A stretch of DNA of 64,000 bases from Filosporella fistucella (Eukaryota; Ascomycota; Leotiomycetes; Helotiales): positions 2,356,001 to 2,420,000 of the forward strand of contig JAQJZZ010000005.1 in the NCBI GenBank assembly GCA_030077755.1, written 5' to 3'. Both the position numbers and the translations under genes were made by a program. Positions 1 to 12,196 of this stretch are shown one piece after another (position 1 is the stretch's first letter; each line of letters opens with the position of its first letter). The notes beneath the pieces were generated by a model that saw only the letters and a program-made list of their open reading frames with translations, was not told where the DNA came from and did not search any database.

Positions 1-1793
1 GTTTTTCACAGGGTAAGTCGTTCAAAAGAATAGTCCGTCTTGGGTTCTAACCATCGTAGATGGTGGATCGCCAGCCTCATTCTACATAAATCCGATAAGA
101 ATTGGATTGTTCCGTTCCTGCTCTGGCTCGCAATCGTAGTCAGAATGGTAACGTTCTACGTTAATATTGAGTTTTTGATGGATCCTTTCTACTGGATTTG
201 GGATAAAACGGCACCTAAAATCAAGGATGTTACACCAAAGAAGCTCCAGCTTCCGATTAGTGCATTGCTTGTAGCTGTCGTGGTAATTGTTGGAGCAATG
301 GCGACACCAGAATTCGAGGACAACACGAGGTTAAATCGGGCAGTCAGTCTAGCTGGACTTGCAGGATTTATTTTCTTACTGTGGGGAACATCCAGGAACC
401 GAAGAATGGTCGACTGGCATACAGTGATTGTAGGAATATTGATGCAATTTATTATTGCTTTGTTTGTACTCCGGACACAGGCTGGATACGACATCTTCAA
501 CTTCATCTCAGAGCTTTGCCGGTCATTCCTGGGGTTTGCTGATACTGGATTGGCTTTCCTTACCGACTCAAGCGTGCCGACGATAGGATGGTTTGTGGTT
601 AGTATTGTACCGCCCATAATCTTCTTTGCAGGCATTGCACAACTCCTTTCATACTGGTAAGAATCTCAAGGTGGAACGAGAGTACCAAGCTGACGAGAAC
701 AGGGGCGTACTTCCATGGTTCGTGAGGAAATCGGCAATCTTCTTCTTCTGGGCCTTGCGGGTCTCCGGCGTCGAAGCAATTGTTGCAACTACCTCCCCAT
801 TCCTCGGACAGGGCGAAGCTGTCATGTTGATACGACCATTCATTTCACACATCACCAACGCCGAATTACATCAAATAATGTGCTCTGGTTTTGCGACGAT
901 AGCTGGGAGTGTGCTGGTCGCGTATATCAGTCTTGGTATCAATGGTCAGGCGTTGATATCATCGTGTGTTATGTCAATACCAGCCTCTTTAGTAGTAAGC
1001 AAATTGAGATACCCAGAGGAGGAAGAGACGTTTAGTGGGCAGTATGTTGTGATTTCGGAGTTGAATCGAAACAACGGAGTCAATTTCGTACATGCTTTCA
1101 CGAATGGTAAACACTCTACGATGGCCGTTCGTGCGATGGCAATGGCTAATGATTTCAAGGTGTCTGGCTCGGCTTGAAGATCGCAGGAATCGTTGTATCT
1201 GTACTGGCGAGCGTTATTGCTTTGGTAGCACTGGTTGATGGATTGCTCACATGGTGGGGAGGATACATAAATATTGGACCCGAGACACCCTTGACTTTGG
1301 AGCTGATGTTAAGTTACTTGTTATATCCGGTCGCCTTCCTGTTGGGAGTGCCTCGAAATGGCGATCTATTGAAAGTAGCACGATTGATCGGGATTAAGAT
1401 CCTCAAGGTATGTCTGACACCACAACTCCCACCCGAGTACTAAAGACGTCATCCTAGAACGAGTTCGTTGCTTTCGAAGCTCTCCAGAAAGACCCCATGT
1501 ACGCAACATTAAGTAGCCGTTCTCGACTCATCGCGACCTTCAGTCTCTGTGGATTTGGGAATGTAGGCGCCATGGGAACTCAGATAGGGCTACTTTCACA
1601 GATGGCACCAGAAAGAAGTAGTGATATCGCTCGAGTAGCCGGAAGTGCTCTGCTCTCAGGCATCATCTCCACATTGCTGAGTGCGTCAATGGCTGGAATA
1701 TTGATTACCGACCAGGCGGCTTTGTTTTCGACTGAAGCATTAAATATGACGATGGGTAATTCGACTATAATAAGTAGTGTGATAGGTGGTTGA
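1..1793 (+). CDS. Concentrative nucleoside transporter (CNT family), 5' end outside window
   Basis: Membrane symporter that imports nucleosides with H+ or Na+. The coding exons I can join are about 34-656, 703-1106, 1160-1407 and 1458-1793; each junction has GT...AG and keeps the frame. An in-frame TAG at 31-33 means the exon must start after a splice acceptor near 33, so the N terminus lies left of the window. Diagnostic CNT blocks are present in order: a VDWHTVIVGILMQF segment, the GQGEAVMLIRPFI motif, the GFATIAGSVLVAYI segment, PVAFLLGVPR, the NEFVAFEAL segment made by joining two exons, and CGFGNVGAMGTQIGLL. Several hydrophobic membrane segments are obvious. The family assignment is firm. 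The exact substrate (purine or pyrimidine) cannot be read from the sequence, and it could be a diverged paralogue of the main uridine/cytidine carrier. Confidence 0.9.
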
Positions 1794-3006
1794 AGGCACG
1801 TTGTGGTCGCCCTGTATTGATAGCATGATATTCACGAACTTGAAATGATAATACTTGATTATAATGAGTGTCGAAGCCAAGCAAGAAATTATTGTAAAAA
1901 TATGAGTTGCGAACGTGTCGACCGAGCACGCGTCCAGCTCCGGATTTAGATGCAAGTGGCAGAATGGTTAAAAATTGGCGCGACATCGAATTAATTGTAG
2001 AAGTTGGGAGGCAGCATTTATCACGGCGTGGTTGTGTTTAATGCAGCTTGAAGCCTGGCAATGACGTTCTTGTCGCACTTAGTGGGGTCGTGCCCAAGTC
2101 GCGTCAAGTGAATGCTTCTGGACTTCATCGCTCAGCACAGTATACACAGCATGTCACAAACTGCCAAATTCCAAAGCTAGGTACATTCGACTACACCTAC
2201 TCTTCAAGCATGTCGATATAAACCTACGCTCATAACAATTGCTAGAAGTCTGCGGACGATCAATGGACCTTCATACTGTCCGATACTTCGCTCGACTTTC
2301 CCGCGGAATTGAAACCTATAATAGCACATCCTCATCGACAAACTGCCTTCATGATGGGGATCTCAATCATGAGTATCAATTTCAGATGTTTCCCGGAATG
2401 AGAGCAGCGGGAAAGCCCCCGTAGGAGATGGATGGTGAGTCAATTCTGGCAGCTTTGCTATAGTGGGAACAGGTATTAGCCTCGGTGTAGAGATCCTCAA
2501 TTACAACCTGCTATGCTAGCACACTTCGTGTTATTTCATCGTCGAGCCCTCAGCGTCATTTCCTGCTTGAATAACTGTCCGTTTAGTATCTCCACGACAT
2601 CTGGAGGCTTTGGTGCAAGTGTGCGGAACACAATGTACCCTGCTCCGAATTGATGCATGAATCGACATATCCGACAAGGCGCGGGATGCCTCCATACAGA
2701 AGAAAACCATTGACGACAGTGAAGCTAGCCACATCAGTTGCGTTCCTTCTCTGCACGAAGATATATTCTCAACCTTGTCGTGGGCGCTGCATGCAATGCT
2801 GGCCAATAACATACAGTTATAGCTGCAGCTGTATTCAGCCTTCGCAGCACGCGCTGAAGGATTTTGGGACGTCAGCCGTTCAGCAGCCAACCGTCTCCCT
2901 TTCAACCTCGATTCCATCGTCATTTTCCCCTCGAAAGCTCAAGACAGCACCACATATATTCGGCCGACCATCCCATTTACGTTTCATTTATTCTAGGAAC
3001 ACCATT
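1794..3006. other. Intergenic, no supported gene
   Basis: Only short overlapping open frames on both strands, none with a recognisable protein signature. The last few hundred bases should hold the promoter and 5' UTR of the HET gene at 3007, since the open frame upstream of that ATG has no conserved content. Confidence 0.6.
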
Positions 3007-5036
3007 ATGCCGCTCTGTGAGGCGTGTGAATGCATTCTCAAAAACCTAGATCCTGCAGTGCCAGAACGCTTTAAATTCCGATATTTGGCTATTCTTCCTT
3101 TCACTGCTCCAAACAGCGAATGCCCATCATGTGCCATCATCTACCCCAAAGGCATGCCACTCAAGCTCACCACGGGTGGTTTATTACAATTATCGTTAGG
3201 GCCAATGTCAGAACCTTCGTTTCATTGTCAGAAAAGGAACGGTCGCATGTATCGGAGGAAGCACTGTTTTGTCCGTTTGCATTATGGTTCCTTGCACCGT
3301 GGCTTACAAGACGAATCCCAAGATTTGCGTTCCTTTGATATTGAAATTTCAGGTGATAAAACATACATTTTCTTGATCTCTAGGTGTGAGGCAGAGTCTA
3401 ACGACTAATAGAAGATAATCAGTTCCTCAGCAACCTGCCATTGAGTGATGCACGTCTTCTGCAAGCTAAGTCCTGGTTGAATCAATGCGTATCTGGCCAC
3501 ACGATCTGCGATACACGATACGATCTAGAATTTCGGCCCACTCGGCTTATTGATGTTGGTCGCAAAGGTGTATCGCCTAAACTTATTATTACCAGTGGCT
3601 CTGTTCTAGGCAGCGACAAGTATTTTGCCCTCAGTCACTGTTGGGGTACATCAATACCCAAACAGGGAACAACTACAACCACTACAATTTCGGATCGGTT
3701 GGCCAAAATTCCATTGAACCATCTCCCGAAAACATTCAAGGAAGCAATCAAAGTTACCAGGCGGCTCGGTGTCCAGTACATCTGGATAGACTCGTTATGC
3801 ATCATACAAGATTCGACAGAAGACTGGCAAAGGGAGTCAGGGTTGATGGGCAAAGTTTACTCGAACAGCCATTGTATGCTTGCAGCAGCTGGCTCAAAAA
3901 ATTGCCATGGAGGTCTCTTCCAAGATCCTTCAGATTTTGCAATAATGAGGGAGTCGGAACGAAACGAGGATATACATATTCATGGAGTCCTCCTGAAGCC
4001 ACTCTGTCTGCCATGGCCCGATGCAGTTTCACAGAGTCCTTTGAACAAGAGAGCGTGGACCTTACAGGAACGTGAGCTGTCACCACGTATTGTGTACTTC
4101 ATGAATAATACCTTATATTTTGAATGCAGAGAATGCCGGGCTGAAGGCAAGCTGAGTATCGGCGGGGAAATCGAACGATACGGTATATTCCCCAAAATAC
4201 CATTCGTCAAATTCATCTCTTCCCGCAGCGATCCAGCCATCCCTCTCCTCGTCAAGACGCATCCAGATGTGAAACGTTGCATGGATCCTGTTGTTACTAG
4301 AAATGGGCAGATTCAATGGCTAGAGATTGGTATTCCACAACAACGATACAACAGTTGGCTGGATATGGTTGAAGGGTACTCACGGCGTACTCTATCATTC
4401 CCTTCTGACAAGTTTCCAGCCATATCTGGTCTCGCTACCGAATATACATACTTGCTGAAAGATCAGTACGCCGCCGGAATCTGGCGCAGGGACCTCTTTC
4501 GTGGACTTTGCTGGACAGTAGAGCAACAAGAGCCCTACCCTACAATCAGCGATTACGGTCCTTCTTGGTCATGGGCCAAAGTCAATGGGCCAGTGCATTA
4601 TCGTGCCCTTGAAACTGCCGATAGAATGGAAAGAGTCTACCCAATTGACTCATACTTGGACGTGTCCAACATGCCTTATATTTCGGAAGTCTCCACAACA
4701 TCCGCAGGCAGCGATCCAAATGGTACACTCAAGTCGTCATACATTCGAATGGAGGCTCAGCTTTACCCGCTACGGCTTGAAGCAAAAACCAAATGGTATG
4801 TTGAAAATGCAAATGTATCTATCTTCTGGGATACGACCTGGAGTGGCTTCAAAACATATTGGGTCTTAGTTCTCGATTGGATTGGAGTTGGGCTAGTCCT
4901 TCGGAAAGTCTATGCGCCGAACACATACATACGTGTAGGCATATTCAAACTGTCACCCTATTACATCCAAAATTTATTCCACTCCGAAGGCTATAATAAT
5001 CAAAATCCTTCTAGAGTAACAATTACGTTGATCTGA
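3007..5036 (+). CDS. Heterokaryon-incompatibility (HET) domain protein
   Basis: Predicted 656 residues from two exons, 3007-3352 and 3412-5036. The 59-bp intron has GT...AG and a CTAAC branch site at 3398 and restores the frame exactly. The HET domain occupies roughly residues 190-340, with all three signature blocks visible: FALSHCWG, then YIWIDSLCIIQDS followed by DWQRES and YSNSHCMLAAAG, then NKRAWTLQERELSPRIVYF. HET proteins trigger or execute non-self-induced cell death during hyphal fusion and are highly polymorphic. Exon 1 encodes a short N-terminal region with paired cysteines (CEACEC at residues 4-9, CPSC), the usual layout for stand-alone HET proteins. There is no NACHT, WD or other partner domain. 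The protein ends in VTITLI, a typical hydrophobic C terminus for this class. The start at 3007 is the first ATG in this frame that leads into the conserved region. Whether it has an incompatibility role is unknown. Confidence 0.88.
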
Positions 5037-6679
5037 TCTTCAACAATAAGTTTCAGACTAGAAGCCCCACCGCTGTTCGTTTCCGTCTCCGACTCTAAGA
5101 ATGACCAATGGAGGCACCGAATCCCGACTTATACTCGTCAACGAAGATTTTTCACAGACAAGAATTGTGCCAAAGAATGGAATTCTTTTGGACGTTCAAC
5201 TAGGCTGTCGCAGCTGCAACGAATTCCTGGCGTGTGCCGAGATATTCCCCGATTACAGAGTTTTTGAGCAATGTCAACATTCGAAAACTAAAATTATTGA
5301 AAAGTAATAAAGAACAAGTTTTCTCCACACTATCAGCCCGAAACACCTATCAGACCAAGGTCCGTCTGATGAAGAAGGCGGGAGGGGCGACCGATTGCAT
5401 GGGCTTGGGCTCCATTTCACCATTGACAAGCAGCCCTGTCACCCCGTAAGAATGACTCCATATCCGGAAACGTGAGTTACGCTGTCTGGCCGTACCCACT
5501 CTATCCCCGAGCGAGAGCCTCCAAGCCTTTAAGCCGGCAGTCAAGCTCTGGCGACAGACGCACGCATACGGCTCGCAGAGTAGATGCTGCCAATCACCAT
5601 GCTTTGGATGGTAGGAAGATTTCCGAACATCTCGGCTTTTGCAAGGAAGTTCGGACTTGTTGTTGCTTCATAAAGGGACTACTGTACGTACATCACTCCC
5701 CTTCAGATAGAGATGGCTGCAGTGAACTTCACTCACTCCAGATCCAAAAATCTGAGTTATTTTTATCTTGGTTGAGCTTAGAAATATGTTCTAAGCTGTG
5801 TACTTGCTCTCCCACCCGTTCCATCCTTTTCCCACAAGTTAGTGCTTAAGACCAGATGAATGCTTTTCAACAGTATAATCTGCCCCCGGAGACAGCCTAT
5901 AGCTTTATAACAGCACCAGTTTCATCCGCTTGTCAAGGCTCTTGTGTATCGTGTCACGTGCTGCCACTCCCAAAGTTTGGCCCAATTCGCCATTTGGACA
6001 GCTCATTCGGACATTTTCGCGAAGTTTCAAGTGACATTCAATATTCAGTCAAGCTTAAGCATCGTCTCAAATGCATGATCTCTCATTGGGACTCGACTTT
6101 GTTTGCATGGTGGGATGGAAACAGACTTCTCGCTACTCCTCATCAAAACAGTCTGAGCGCCGTCTTGGCTGAGGGAAACTTTCTCTCACAACTTGACAGT
6201 CTAAACCTATCGTTCGCATCACTACCCCGATCACATTCTTCCTATATTGTTCTGCTTCAATTCATGTATTAAGTTCTTGAACTTCAGCCGCTGAACCCCC
6301 ACCTTGTGCTATCTTGCATATCAAAATGCTTGATACTATGGTAGTTGGTGGTGGGGTATTGAAGCCGTGCGGATGAGGCGCTCTCCGAGATCTGCGACAA
6401 GAAACTTTAAACATTTTAAGCCAATTAAGATCCGTGGATTTGAGCCCATAATCAGGGGTTGTGGAGATCCATGGCCTAAGATACACTTTCGAGGGGCTTA
6501 TCGCGAGTTTGAAGTGCATGGCGTTTGATGATGGCTTTCGATCTCTTGGCCGAAGCAGACCGCAATTATCCCTGACACCTGGGCAATGATACAAAATCAT
6601 GCGAGTCGCCTCAATACAGATTTGAGCGAGGGTTGTTTGATTGATTTTAGAGACGGTGATCTTTTGTTCGTGCTACAAA
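5037..6679. other. Intergenic, small unconvincing open frames
   Basis: Open frames of 60-138 codons occur at 5101-5307, 5472-5849 and 5856-6272. None shows a domain, signal peptide, coherent splice partner or codon bias that I can defend. The 5101-5307 frame has a CxxC (CRSCNE) but starts 65 bp after the HET stop and is probably 3' UTR. Confidence 0.5.
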
Positions 6680-9173
6680 ATGGCACCAGAAGGCTTCGTG
6701 GTAGCTGCGCTATCCGGTGCTGTCAAGAGAATATGCTGGTGTCTTTTGGTATTTGCTGTTGTGGTATCTGCGGTGCCGGCACCTCAACAGCCTTCCACGA
6801 CTCCTTCTCCTACTATTAATCCTGCGGCATGTGCTCAAATATCACCAGCAACGGCAGCAATGCTGGCGCAAAATCCAAGAGGTAGGCTTGGGAGAGCTCA
6901 GAGAAAACGGCATATCAGCTAACGGTGCTCCAGCAACTCCGACGATTTCAGCGAAGCTTGCCTACGAATGTCTAATGACGGTACCCAACAAACCTGGACC
7001 AGCAATGGCAATGATCAAGAGCTTGAGAGCTTTCGTTCAATGGCAAAGTACCCTGGCATGGCTAAAAGATCCCCCGGCATCGTACATGTTACCTCCCACA
7101 GACATTGTGGGAAGTTTAGATAAATTCTCAACAATGGCCGCAGCTGGTCAGTTCCAGAGCGAATACGATTTCCAACTTGCTGTCTTTCAACTATTCACAT
7201 CAGCCCACGATGGCCATTTTGCGTACCGGCCAGATGTTTTCAAGGCATTTGGATTCAGAAATAATTTGGCTTCAGATATCGTGTCGGTATCAAAGGATGG
7301 AAAGGAGCTTCCAAAATTGTACAACTTTGGTACTTAATTTCCGATGAGGCGGTTGATTATTTGGCTGACTTCAGCAGCTGCCCTGAGCAATAGTTCTGCA
7401 CCTCCCGCAATTACGAAGATTAATGGTGTCGATGCCGCGCAAGCAATCACAGATATCAATCTCAAATTCAGTAGCTTCCAAGACCCTGACTCGCAGTGGA
7501 ATTCTGTGTTCAGAAGTTATGCTCAGCCTGCCAGCGTTTTGACACAGGCTGCTTCCCTTGCATTCCAGGGAGAAAGCGTCAGTCTTACATACGATAATGG
7601 TCAAACAAAGACCGAACCTAGTTTTGCGATCATCCGGGCTGGTATCGATTTTGCCGGTGTCACCAATGGAGAGACCTTCTATAACAAGTTCTGTAACCCT
7701 AATACCACAATCCAGGCTAGCAACGTGACGACAACTATTCCGCCAGTTCCTACAGCTACTACTCCGACAAACGTAACATCCACTGCACTGCCAAAACCAT
7801 TGCCCACTATTGCTGGCTATCCTTTCCCGATCGTGCGTGACAGCGGTGCGAACACGACCTCTGGATATTTTCTGAATGGAACTGGTTATGACAATGTCGC
7901 TGTTTTGTCAGTTCTGGGGTTCTCTCCACAAGGAGACGTTGGAGCTGTAGAGTATTTGACAAACTTCCAGAGCACTGTAGCTTCTTTCCTTGCACAATCG
8001 AAAGCAGCAGGTAAGACGAGGCTGGTTATTGACGTTTCCGCAAATGGTGGAGGCTTCGTTGTTGCTGGTTATGAACTGTTCGCACAGGTGAGCCCATTAA
8101 ACTTTTTTTTTAAATGACCTCGCTGACCCCCCCAGCTTTTCCCTACTGTTCAACGATTTCAAGCGGACAATCTCCGCTTAGCAGAAAGTCTTGTCAGCAT
8201 GGCACGCATCACGGATTCCATTCCAAATAACTTCACCGCAACTACAAGGACGGAGGCCCTTGCAATCAACATTCTCTCGCAGAGTGCTGTGGTGAGCAAT
8301 TTGATCCCAGGCGGTGTGTTCACTCCAGAAGGCGGAAACTTTACCACAGTCGAACAGATCATTGCTCCGGTCTCTATCAAGGGAGACCTCTTCACGGCAT
8401 ACCAACAAGCCCCGCTCAACCAAACCGATCCAACTTTCAATCTCACAGGTGTCGGAAACAAGGCCAATCCTCCACCCGCTGTCTTCACACCTGAAAATGT
8501 CGTCCTTCTCACTGATGGCACCTGCGGCTCCACCTGCACTATCTTCTCCTATCTCATGATCCTCCAACTAAATGTAAAATCAATCGTGATGGGCGGCCGT
8601 CCCCAAACTGGCGCAATGCAATCCATTGCCGGGGTAGAAGGCGCTCAAGTCTTTCCCCTTGACCAACTTTCCGACGCCGCCGCCGCAGTTATTGCTCTTG
8701 CTCCCGCCAGCCAAAGAACCGCTCTCCTAAACACCGAGCTAGGCACGATGGCCGATGGATATGCTCTCCGTCGCCTGACAACAGCTGCTTTCCCCGGCTC
8801 CCTGAACGGCAAAAATGCATTCAGCGCCATGGATTCTCAGACCCCTCTTCAATTCCTCTACGAGCCAGCTAATTGCCGCGTCTTCTACACTAAAGAAATG
8901 ATCACTAAACCTGAAGCTGCGTGGATGAAAGCCGTAGATGCTGCATGGAATAATCCTGACGCCACATGTGTGGAAGGTAGTCGAGTGTTGGTGACTGCTG
9001 ATCAACGTATCGATCCGCTATTTAGATTAAGTATTAATAGTACGAGTGGAATGGGAATGGCGGATATGAATTCTACGAAGGGCATTGGGAAGAGTGCCGG
9101 TGCGAGATCGAGGGGAGAGATAGGAATATTAGTCTGGGTACTTGGACTGTTAGGAGTAGTGCTGCTAGTATAG
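6680..9173 (+). CDS. Secreted S41-type serine peptidase-like protein, probably GPI-anchored
   Basis: About 782 residues from four exons: 6680-6881, 6934-7329, 7375-8087 and 8136-9173. Introns are 45-52 bp with GT...AG and all keep the frame; the third acceptor could be 3 bases later. The N terminus has a hydrophobic stretch (residues 17-32, ending SAVPAP) that acts as signal peptide or anchor, then a Pro/Thr/Ser-rich linker. The catalytic half resembles fungal CPAF-like S41 (C-terminal-processing) proteases: AHDGHF near residue 180, RLVIDVSANGGG, and LLTDGTCGSTC, whose Ser near 569 is the expected nucleophile. The last 20 residues are hydrophobic after a Gly/Ser/Arg stretch, as in a GPI-attachment signal. 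It therefore probably acts at the cell surface or wall. Family members of this type are common in plant-associated ascomycetes, mostly uncharacterised. Substrate unknown. Confidence 0.85.
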
Positions 9174-10674
9174 GGTGTTGAGCGTTTGTATAAATTTTTG
9201 AATGCGATAGAATATTTTACCAAGCTTCTTTGTTTGAAGTGAGCGTTCATGAAAGTGAAATTCTCCCCAATGAAAGTAGAGCAAAGAGGCAAGAACTTAG
9301 GATGACCCACTACCAGACGTAAATATCGGCCCACGATCTGATCTCGCCCTGGCAATGATGGAGGGAAAGCGGCTCGCCTAAATATGTACACAATGAGCTT
9401 GATGGCTCCCGCAATCCTGGTAAGTATAGGACTTGTGGGCTGTATGAAGAGGCACACAAGATTTCGTTCAGCAGAGTCTCTCAGCTCAGGTAACGCTTAG
9501 CGTGCCCCGCAGCGCTACGGGAGTTGTGGAGGAAATTTTCGCCTGCGCGTAGTGTATTGAGAACGAGACAAGATGTCGTTCACTAGACTGTCCCAGCTCA
9601 GATGGAGCATTTGTGGTGTGGTATGTAGAGACAGCAGGTTGCCACATATATTCTATCGAGTCCAATACGGATCAGAAAAAAAAAATTCAGGATCAGAAAA
9701 TTGATGGTATAATTGAGATCTGCTACTTCAGTCTATGGACGTTGACGGCATCCAAAATACCTCAAAGCTGCCACCAAAAGGTTAGTCCGAATTAATTTCT
9801 CTAAAATCAAAGAGACTAGAATTATCAACAACAGACGCGAGTTTTAAGCACGGCGAAGAGAACAAGGGAGTTCTCGAGTAAGAGCGAGGGAGGTCCTTAA
9901 AAAGAACGGGGAATGAGAGAACTTCTTGTTTGTAGATTACGATTGATACCAAAGTTCAAGGATTAGTTGGAACATTTTGTCGCAATACCGCAGATGCAAC
10001 TTACATATTCAGTTCCGAGAGCAGAAACCTTACATTATATGTGACAATAAATATAGTAGAAATAATCAATGGAGCGCCATAGAAGCAAAACATAGTAATT
10101 GGCAAATAGTACCCGAGCGATTTGAAGCGGAGTAACAAGATAGAACCCCATGTTGTTGAAAATCACCGCCATTGAGAAGTATCATCCTAAGCGTGTCTAT
10201 ATCATGATCAATCGTGAAGCCTTTCAGAGAGCCTTTCCCAAAGCCTCACCTTCTCTCTGCTAGTGTCTGGGATACTGATGCAGTGTAACAACGCCACAAA
10301 ACTGCACAGCCTCTTGGACAACGTTGTTTCCTCACAAAATATTATTTGGATTCTTGCATGCTCGAGAACTTCCGGCTTGCTCAATCTCTTTCAACACAAG
10401 AAACAATGTCAATTGAGGAGGCGCTTGTTCAAGATACTGATTTTTTTGATATAACAATTGACAATAGAGACACATATAGGGCGAGTAACTATCCAGATAG
10501 ACTTCATATCATGCAAGTCCTTTCCTCATCACCGTTTACGATGCAAACATTAACTAGTCATTAGAGGAGCTACTTGTACTGCATCAAAATATCATTCTAT
10601 TTGCTGGGAAAAGTTCTTGACGCCTGAGAGACTAGACGAGTGCTCGGGGCTACGGCTGGTAGTAGGGGATTTCG
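9174..10674. other. Intergenic; possible 5' exon material near 10.3-10.6 kb
   Basis: No confident gene. An imperfect 30-base repeat recurs about 112 bp apart (near 9456 and 9568, sharing CAGCTCAG at the end). An open frame at about 10346-10564 (containing SIEEALVQDTDFF and YRASNYPDRL) could be a 5' exon of the CorA-like gene that follows, because members of that family carry a longer N-terminal region, but I found no splice pair that joins it in frame. Confidence 0.4.
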
Positions 10675-11842
10675 ATGATCAAAGAGCTAGAAAGAGCTAT
10701 GCAGGAACTGCGAACTACTTCAGGGACAGAGGCTGTGATCGTAAGTTACCTATACCTTGTCTTCGGTATCATTGAAGAATTAAGCTGGACAGGGGTGCTT
10801 TTGGAAACCCCACATGACGATGAGTGGTTTTGTTCATTCGCAGCTTCTGCGGAAAGCACTCTCGCGTTCGGTTCTGTCTACTCCCTATTGGTCTCCTCGG
10901 ACGTCAAGCCGATTCTCGACAGGCTTCCTGATCCTGGTTCAATGCCCTATGGCGGCGCTAGCTTCGAATATGTGATTTTAATCATCCCTTTGATCATCCT
11001 AGAGTACCACTTGGATCGAATACAGACTGCTTTACTTAGCCTAATCCAGAAAGTGGACAGCATTGAAAAAAGCGTGTCATCTGTTGAGAATCAGTCATTA
11101 GATCTCAATGTAGTTGTAGGGGAGCTCAACTTGTGCAATATGACTACCATCGAACTTGAGAGACGTTGGAGATTTGGGACTAATCTTGGTTCTATGATAA
11201 AAGCAAATGTTCAGAGATCTGCTGAGGATTTTTCTACTTATGGCAAGATGCAAGAGTCTGTATTTAATAGATTGCACGGAAAAGTAAAAATCCTTACGGA
11301 GCTCCACCAATCATTCGAATACGACATCAGTATTCTTCCAAGACGAATATCCAATCAATTCACTACTGTGAGCGTTTCCATCAAGAACGCACAAAATGAA
11401 GACTAATATTGCTCTAGGTATATAATCTTATTGCCCAGCGGGACACAATGGCCACAATTGAGCTCGCAACGAATTCGCATAGAACAGCGGAAGCGGCACT
11501 TCGCGATAGCTCATCAATGAAAACCATCGCTGCAATGACTCTGATATTCTTACCGGCAACATTCATCTGTGTACGAAGCCATCCAACCTATGAAACTCAA
11601 GCTAACTGCCCACCCAGTCCTTCTTCAGCATGACATTCTTCGACTGGCGCCCATCCCCAGGCGAAAAGAGAGTCGTTTCACTCTGGGTATATTTCGTGGT
11701 AGCCATACCTTTGACACTGATCGTGATTCTCTTCTGGATCTTCTGGACCAAGAAAAGCAGGGAGAGTATTGGTGGTTGGGTTGCAAAGCGCCGGGACACA
11801 TTACTTCCAATTTCAGAGAAGGATGTGCGGAAGGAGGAGTAA
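10675..11842 (+). CDS. CorA-like fungal membrane protein
   Basis: Three exons, 10675-11367, 11418-11570 and 11618-11842, give 356 residues. Both introns are 47-50 bp, GT...AG, with TAAC/TAAT-type branch sites, and the joins recreate conserved sequence (TTVYNLIAQRD and FLPATFICSFFSMTFFDW). The C-terminal half is the CorA/ankyrin-associated module of filamentous fungi: a long helix, then the signature DSSSMKTIAAMTLIFLPATF as TM1, a short FDW-containing loop, a second hydrophobic segment (SLWVYFVVAIPLTLIVILFW) and a short basic tail. True CorA Mg2+ channels have GMN after TM1; here the position reads SFFSMTFFDW, so metal transport is doubtful. The usual N-terminal half of about 200 residues is missing or unrecognised, so the start at 10675 may be internal. 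Confidence 0.72.
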
Positions 11843-12196
11843 GGAGAGTCAGGACTGTGGTGAAAATTTACTTGTTGGGTGTCTTATAAGTCGAATTTGT
11901 CTGGGTCAGTGTGTTGAAAAAATTATTAGTTTGTGTCGCTCCCAGATTCCTTGATTTCGAAATAAGTGAATGGGGTTCACCTTTAAAATGGCTGTCTAGC
12001 TAGTTGTAGAAAGAGTTTTTCACACTCCACCCAGAGAATGTAGGGAGGACCTGTCATCAGATCACGTCCACCATAGAGTAGCCGCAAGCGAGATACATTG
12101 AAGTCGCCGAACACTCTCAATTGATAGGGTCCTCGAGAATTAAACTTTCTTCGAAGCAAAATATTTGAGCAATGTGTATAATCTATAATTATATAT
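11843..12196. other. Convergent 3' intergenic region
   Basis: Separates the stops of the CorA-like gene (+) and the DAL5-like gene (-). It contains A+T-rich stretches consistent with two 3' UTRs. No open frame worth reporting. Confidence 0.6.

Noticed and set aside
5101..5307. 68-codon frame after the HET stop as a C-terminal extension
   Set aside because: The HET frame ends cleanly with a typical hydrophobic terminus and I see no splice pair joining the two.
5472..6272. Two open frames of 125 and 138 codons
   Set aside because: No domain, signal or splice partner; composition like non-coding DNA.
10346..10564. Possible N-terminal exon of the CorA-like gene
   Set aside because: No donor/acceptor pair joins it to 10675 in frame, and the opening codon is not ATG.
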